Shown here piece by piece: positions 59,288-64,000 of a DNA stretch of 64,000 nt. Source of the stretch: Flavobacterium soyae (lineage in GTDB: Bacteria > Bacteroidota > Bacteroidia > Flavobacteriales > Flavobacteriaceae); contig NZ_JAJQXA010000001.1 in the NCBI RefSeq assembly GCF_021245985.1, positions 186,001-250,000 on the forward strand, read 5' to 3'. Positions within the stretch are counted from its first letter, which is position 1, and every line of letters starts with the position of its first letter. A program made the position numbers and the translations under genes. The notes beneath the pieces are model-generated. The model worked only from the letters and a program-made list of their open reading frames with translations. It was not told where the DNA came from and made no database searches.

Positions 59288-59332
59288 GTTATTAATAAAA
59301 TAAGAAATTATCACATTTTAACAGATATGTGT

Positions 59333-59362
59333 TTTGTTTATAACCTTTTTTTAATAAATTTG
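59333..59362 (+). promoter_or_regulatory. promoter of the 59402 - 64000 operon
   Basis: TTTG (59333-59336), 18 nt, TAAATTTG (59355-59362), a strong Bacteroidota match. Transcription should start near 59368, after the ATG at 59327, so the coding start must be further on. Confidence 0.7.
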
Positions 59363-59401
59363 AAAACCCCCCAAAGCAAATCACTAAAACCATCAAATCC
59401 T

Positions 59402-60145
59402 TTGAAAAATTATCAAAAAAAATCCGTTTTCCTTATTTTATTTGGGTTATTATTAAACATTCATATTATTCATAGTCAAACAAATAATGATGTAAATATT
59501 TACAATTGGTTTGACAAAACTGTTGGAAAAGATAATCTTGATCTTAATAACGGAACACCACACATTAATCCGTACAGAACAATTGGAGACAGCCATTTGT
59601 ATTTAATAAACAAATATGAAATTGGAAAAATCAATTACGAGGGGCAAAAATATTATGAAGTAAAACTTAAATATGACATCTACAGAGATATTTTAGTTTT
59701 AAATCCATACGGAGAATCTGAAAATATTGGAATAAATCTTATTCAAAACAAAGTTGAATCTTTTACTGTCCAGGATAAAAATTTTGTCAAAATCGACAAA
59801 AAAATTGAAACAGTTCCAGAACTTACCCCTGGTTATTATGAAGAAAGTAAAATTGCACCGGGTTTTACATTTTACATCAAGCATCATAAAGACCTTCAAA
59901 AAACAGTATTAGAAAACGGCGTATTCTATACTTTCAAAGAAAGTAATTCATTTTTTATTGATCTAAAAAACAATATTTCTGTAATCAAGGGCAAAAATGA
60001 TATTATCAAACTATTCCCTGAACAAAAAAAACAAATCAATGGGTTTTATTTAATGAATAGAGAACTGCAAAAATCTGACTTAAATCAATTTATGAAAAAT
60101 TTGATGAAATACATTTCTAATTCTCTTTCAATTCAAACTAAATAA
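59402..60145 (+). CDS. secreted hypothetical protein, first gene of a TonB receptor operon
   Basis: 247 residues starting with TTG at 59402 (LKNYQKKSVFLILFGLLLN), which gives a signal peptide ending IIHSQ. The only upstream ATG (59327) lies before the predicted transcription start. The mature protein is beta-rich (HINPYRTIGDSHLYLINKYEIGKINYEGQKYYEVKLKYDIYRDILVL) with basic C-terminal helices. No known motif. It ends 5 nt before the TonB receptor gene, so the three genes should be cotranscribed. It could be an accessory periplasmic protein. Confidence 0.65.
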   Translation: MKNYQKKSVFLILFGLLLNIHIIHSQTNNDVNIYNWFDKTVGKDNLDLNNGTPHINPYRTIGDSHLYLINKYEIGKINYEGQKYYEVKLKYDIYRDILVLNPYGESENIGINLIQNKVESFTVQDKNFVKIDKKIETVPELTPGYYEESKIAPGFTFYIKHHKDLQKTVLENGVFYTFKESNSFFIDLKNNISVIKGKNDIIKLFPEQKKQINGFYLMNRELQKSDLNQFMKNLMKYISNSLSIQTK

Positions 60146-60150
60146 GACAA

Positions 60151-62940
60151 ATGAAAAAAATTTTACTCGCCTTTGTTATTTTATTCTCATTTCAATTGTC
60201 TATAGCGCAGAACTCGAATGAGAAATTATCAATTACATTTAAAGATGAAACTTTAGAAAATGCAATAAAACGTATTGAAACAGCGACATCGTACAAATTT
60301 TACTTTGATCCAACCTGGGTTAATTCAAACAAAGAATTGATTTCCGGAGTTTATACTGATGCAAAAATTGATGATGTCCTAAATTCAATTTTAAGCAAAA
60401 CTGATTTGAATTATATTGTACTGAAGAACAAAGTGATTTTAACGCTTAACAGTACAATTCATGATACTTTACCATCGAATTATTTTACCGATGCTCCTGT
60501 CGAAACGACGAATCAAAATAATGGAAATGATCACTCAGACAATCCGGTTTTTTATCAGCAGTATGATTCTTTAAACAGCTATAGCGTAACAAAAAAAGCT
60601 TCGATCATATTTATCGGAAAAGAAAACAAAGATTCTGTTAAGAAAAATTATACTGTTTCTGGTACTGTAAGAAATGAAGAAACAGGAAAAGCAGAACAAA
60701 ACATTTATATAAAAGTACGAGGAAAAAGCATCAATACATCTAGTGATCTTGATGGAAATTATACTTTACAGCTTCCGCGAGGAATAAATGTTATTGAAGT
60801 TAAATCTCTAAGCCACAAAGAGGTTGTAAGAACTTTAATGGTTTATGATGATGGTAAATTTGATATTGGTATCAATGAGAGATCAAATCAATTAGATGAA
60901 GTTGTAATTAAAAAGAAAGGACAAAAAACAACTGAAACTACAGTTTCAGGGTTAGTTTCTATTGATATTGAAGGAATTAAAAATGTTCCTTTAATTCTTG
61001 GAGAAAGAGATATTTTAAAAGTTGCTACAACATTTCCTGGTATTAAAACTACCGGAGAAGGATCTGCAGGATTTAACGTAAGAGGCGGAAAAGACGATCA
61101 AAACCTTATTCTTTTAGACAATGCTGTTTTATACAATCCGCAGCACTTTTTAGGGTTTTTCTCGGCTATAAACCCTTATACAGCAAAAAAAGCAGATATT
61201 TATAAAGGAAGTATTCCGGCAGATTTTGGAGGAAGGTTATCCTCTGTATTTGACATTACAACCAAAAACGGAAATCCGGAAAAATTCTCAGGAGAAGGAG
61301 CAATTGGACCTATAACATCAAATTTAACGCTTAGTACACCAATCCAGAAAAATAAATCAAGTATTATTTTTGGAGGTCGTGCAACGTATTCGGACTGGAT
61401 TTTAAAATCTCTTGACGATGAAAATCTTAAAAACAGTCAGGCAGGATTTTATGACGGAATTCTTAAATATAACAATCAAATCAATGCCAGCAATAATCTT
61501 GAAGCAACTGCTTATTACAGCCACGATCGCTTTAGTTTAAGTTCAGATTCAATTTATAAATACAGCAACAGACTTGCTTCTTTAAAATGGGATCATACTT
61601 TTAGCAAAAAAAGCAAAGCAGCTTTAATTTTTACAAACAGCGAATACAAGTTTAACATCGATTATGATTCAAACGACATCAATTCATTTGACTTTGGATA
61701 TAAAGTAAACGAATCTCAATTGCAGTTAAAACTGAATTATCAGCTTAATCCAAAACATACTTTATCTTATGGTATTGCAAGTAAATTATATAACATTTCG
61801 CCAGGTTATCAGCATCCAAAAAAACCTGAAGCAACTTTAATTTCAACGGATATTGAAAAAGAAAGAGCACTCGAATCAGCCATTTATTTAGCCGATAGTT
61901 ATAAATTTAGTGATAAACTATTAATTGATTTAGGATTAAGATATTCCTATTATGCCTCTTTAGGAGAAGCAGATGTAAATTCTTATCAGGCCGGTCTGCC
62001 TTTAAGCGACGAAACCGTAACCGGAACAACACATTACGGAAAAAACGAAGTAATAAAAACATATGGCGGACTTGAACCTCGTTTGGCTGCTCGTTATTTT
62101 ATTACAGAAGATTTTTCTATAAAAGCGGGTTATGATGTAACACGTCAATATATTCATCTTTTATCAAGCAATGTAACACAATCTCCAACAGACACCTGGA
62201 AATTATCTGATTCTAACGTAAAACCACAAACTGCACAGCAAGTTTCTTTAGGTCTTTTTAAAACATTAAAAGATGAAGAATATGAAGTTAGCTTAGAAGG
62301 ATATTACAAAAAATCTAAAAATATTCTTGATTATAAAGTTGGGGCACAGCTTCTGTTAAATCAAAATGTCGAAACAGAATTACTGCAAGGTGAAGGAAAA
62401 GCGTATGGAGTTGAGTTATTATTAAAGAAAACAACAGGAAGGTTAAACGGATGGATTGGTTATACTTATTCTCGTACTTTAATAAAACTTGATAGTCAGT
62501 TTAGTTCTGAAATTGTAAACAATGGTAACTTTTTCCCGGCAAATTTTGACAAACCTCACGATTTAAGTGCAATTTTAAATTATAAATTTACAAAACGTTA
62601 TAGTTTATCTTCAAACTTCTTATACCAAACAGGAAGACCAATTACGTATCCAATTGGAACGTTTCAATATGGAAATTCAGAATATACATTATACAGCGAC
62701 AGAAATGCTTATAGAATTCCGGATTATATTCGTTTAGACATTGGTCTTAACATCGAAGGAAATCATAAAATTAAAAAGTTAGCACATAGTTTCTGGAACA
62801 TTTCAATCTATAATGTTTTAGGAAGAAATAATCCATATTCAATTTATTTTGTAACTGATCAAAATGGAAAAGTAAAAGGATATAAAACATCTATTTTCTC
62901 AATTCCTGTTCCAAGTATTACTTATAATTTTAAATTTTAA
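60151..62940 (+). CDS. TonB-dependent receptor with STN and CarboxypepD-regulatory domains
   Basis: 929 residues. Signal peptide ends SIAQ at about residue 20. An STN domain covers about 25-105 (LSITFKDETLENAIKRIETATSYKFYFDP...), a CarboxypepD-regulatory domain about 165-250 (YTVSGTVRNEETGKAEQNIYIKVRGKSINTSSDLDGNYTL), and the plug about 265-370 (LGERDILKVATTFPGIKTTGEGSAGFNVRGGKDDQNLILLDNAVLYNPQHFLG). The barrel ends SIPVPSITYNFKF. The STN domain can signal to an anti-sigma factor, but no sigma/anti-sigma pair is nearby. The next gene is a DUF4249 lipoprotein, its regular partner. Confidence 0.93.
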   Translation: MKKILLAFVILFSFQLSIAQNSNEKLSITFKDETLENAIKRIETATSYKFYFDPTWVNSNKELISGVYTDAKIDDVLNSILSKTDLNYIVLKNKVILTLNSTIHDTLPSNYFTDAPVETTNQNNGNDHSDNPVFYQQYDSLNSYSVTKKASIIFIGKENKDSVKKNYTVSGTVRNEETGKAEQNIYIKVRGKSINTSSDLDGNYTLQLPRGINVIEVKSLSHKEVVRTLMVYDDGKFDIGINERSNQLDEVVIKKKGQKTTETTVSGLVSIDIEGIKNVPLILGERDILKVATTFPGIKTTGEGSAGFNVRGGKDDQNLILLDNAVLYNPQHFLGFFSAINPYTAKKADIYKGSIPADFGGRLSSVFDITTKNGNPEKFSGEGAIGPITSNLTLSTPIQKNKSSIIFGGRATYSDWILKSLDDENLKNSQAGFYDGILKYNNQINASNNLEATAYYSHDRFSLSSDSIYKYSNRLASLKWDHTFSKKSKAALIFTNSEYKFNIDYDSNDINSFDFGYKVNESQLQLKLNYQLNPKHTLSYGIASKLYNISPGYQHPKKPEATLISTDIEKERALESAIYLADSYKFSDKLLIDLGLRYSYYASLGEADVNSYQAGLPLSDETVTGTTHYGKNEVIKTYGGLEPRLAARYFITEDFSIKAGYDVTRQYIHLLSSNVTQSPTDTWKLSDSNVKPQTAQQVSLGLFKTLKDEEYEVSLEGYYKKSKNILDYKVGAQLLLNQNVETELLQGEGKAYGVELLLKKTTGRLNGWIGYTYSRTLIKLDSQFSSEIVNNGNFFPANFDKPHDLSAILNYKFTKRYSLSSNFLYQTGRPITYPIGTFQYGNSEYTLYSDRNAYRIPDYIRLDIGLNIEGNHKIKKLAHSFWNISIYNVLGRNNPYSIYFVTDQNGKVKGYKTSIFSIPVPSITYNFKF

Positions 62941-62943
62941 TAA

Positions 62944-64000
62944 ATGAAAAATTATAAACTATATAGTATTCTTTTTCTCTTTTCAGCTTTTATTTTGAAT
63001 AGCTGTACAGAAACTTATCCGTTATTAACGAATACTTACGAGGAAGCATTAGTTGTAGAAACTACAATAACAAATGAGCTTAAAATTCAGGAAATAAAAC
63101 TTACTAAATCTGCGAGATTTGAAGATGAAAAGTATCTTCCTGAAAGCGGAGCTGAAGTTTACATAACCGACAATTCAGGAAACAGATATGATTTTGAAGA
63201 TCAGTCTGATAAATATGTATCGACCGCAGCGTTTCAGGCCGTACCCGGAACGCAGTATCAATTACATATTAACACGAAAGACGGCAGATCTTTTGAGTCA
63301 TCTCCGGAAATACTTTCGACCGTGACCCCAATGCAAAGCGTTAAAGCAGCTATAGAAAAAGATAAAGACGATAAAAGAGGAGTCGGCATTAGAGTAAATA
63401 GCTTTGATTCCGGCAATAAATCGCATTATTACAGATATGAATATGAAGAGACATACAAAGTTATAGCCCCAAAGTGGGTTCGTACTAAAGCAGTTATCAA
63501 TGCAAATGGAGCGCTGACTTTTATTGAAAATGATCCTAATACAAGAATTTGTTATGGAAATAAAAAAAACACAAACCTGCTTTTATTAAGTACCACTGAT
63601 TTAAAAGAAGATCGTGTTGATTATCTGGTTCGGTTTATAAGCGATCAGGATTATATAATCACAACCAGATACAGTATATTGGTAAAACAATATGTCGAAA
63701 GTTTAGCAGCATTTAATTATTACAGCACCCTAAAAAAAACATCCGGAAGTGCAAGTATTTTATCTCCAACACAACCCGGAATTGTGTTGGGTAATTTAAA
63801 ATCTATAAAAAATACAAACGATAAAATTATTGGATATTTTGATGTAGCATCTGTATCAATTGAAAGAATTTATTTTAATTATGCAGATTTATTTCTTGGT
63901 GAAGCTCCCCCTCCTTTTTATACGGATTGTCAGGAATTTTGCTATGCTGACTATCCTTTCAGTCCTGATCCATGTACACATTCCGGCGGTTTTTATGACG
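62944..64000 (+). CDS. DUF4249 lipoprotein, N-terminal part
   Basis: The first 352 codons; the gene runs off the window end. The lipoprotein signal reads KLYSILFLFSAFILNSC with the lipobox LNSC (C21). The next stretch is a Ig-like domain common in DUF4249 (LVVETTITNELKIQEIKLTKSARFEDEKYLPESGAEVYITDNSGNRYDFED), followed by a GTQYQLHINTKDGRSFESSPE stretch. Cysteines cluster near the visible end (FYTDCQEFCYADYPFSPDPC). Probably a surface partner of the TonB receptor that starts 3 nt upstream. Ligand unknown. Confidence 0.9.
   Translation, partial: MKNYKLYSILFLFSAFILNSCTETYPLLTNTYEEALVVETTITNELKIQEIKLTKSARFEDEKYLPESGAEVYITDNSGNRYDFEDQSDKYVSTAAFQAVPGTQYQLHINTKDGRSFESSPEILSTVTPMQSVKAAIEKDKDDKRGVGIRVNSFDSGNKSHYYRYEYEETYKVIAPKWVRTKAVINANGALTFIENDPNTRICYGNKKNTNLLLLSTTDLKEDRVDYLVRFISDQDYIITTRYSILVKQYVESLAAFNYYSTLKKTSGSASILSPTQPGIVLGNLKSIKNTNDKIIGYFDVASVSIERIYFNYADLFLGEAPPPFYTDCQEFCYADYPFSPDPCTHSGGFYD

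Noticed and set aside
59327..59401. ATG at 59327 as start of the secreted protein
   Set aside because: It precedes the predicted transcription start (about 59368) and would put a hydrophilic 25-residue stretch ahead of the signal peptide.
1..64000. tRNA, rRNA, prophage, insertion sequence or integrative element
   Set aside because: I scanned the intergenic gaps and found no cloverleaf-like segments, transposase, integrase or phage genes.

Overview
The window is a chromosomal stretch of a Flavobacterium-like member of the Bacteroidota. The evidence is low GC content, recurring Bacteroidota promoters (TAnnTTTG at -7, sometimes TTTG about 20 nt upstream), few Shine-Dalgarno sites, and typical gene families: SusC/TonB-dependent receptors, GLPGLI, PorT of type IX secretion, TamL, exosortase XrtF, HYC_CC_PP and DUF4249. 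It is mostly core genome. I see no prophage, insertion sequence, CRISPR array, tRNA or rRNA.

Layout. 1-5803 is a sulfur amino acid block: the 5' part of metY and a 62-aa ORF behind a Met/Cys-rich leader peptide with terminator; a TonB-dependent receptor behind a second, independent Met/Cys leader peptide with terminator; and metK behind a SAM-II-like riboswitch. 5920-13549 holds secreted and outer-membrane proteins and a deoxynucleoside kinase. 13645-20311 carries a membrane pyrophosphatase with a Cys-rich tail, a soluble pyrophosphatase, a DNA glycosylase and a DUF5686 protein. 20383-26878 has pdhB, etfBA, a bifunctional nuclease, thyA and folA. 27459-36747 has menaquinone methylation, porT, a TrmH-type methyltransferase, tamL, fbaA, an accD lacking its zinc-finger cysteines, a cupin/JmjC protein and an ABC permease. 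36912-44177 is purH followed by the rod-shape cluster mreBCD-pbp2-rodA. 44510-48287 is dedA and a probable copper cluster (HMA protein, TonB receptor, HYC_CC_PP protein). 48334-53357 has the xrtF pair, a free-Met-sulfoxide reductase, rpsO and pnp. 53430-64000 is more accessory: a broken CDP-alcohol phosphatidyltransferase, a surface-repeat protein, a regulator with a palindromic operator, a TPR histidine kinase with a LytTR response regulator, and a TonB receptor/DUF4249 operon cut by the window end.

The most interesting signal is the pair of leader-peptide attenuators at 648-794 and 4084-4206. Each has a short ORF rich in Met and Cys codons, an intrinsic terminator, and a segment near the end of the ORF complementary to the terminator's first arm. 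Each could therefore form an antiterminator when ribosomes stall for lack of Met or Cys. The two promoters also share an 18-bp element in opposite orientations. With the SAM-sensing leader of metK, three RNA-based sulfur controls lie within about 4 kb, and one of them makes an uncharacterised TonB receptor a candidate importer of a sulfur nutrient.
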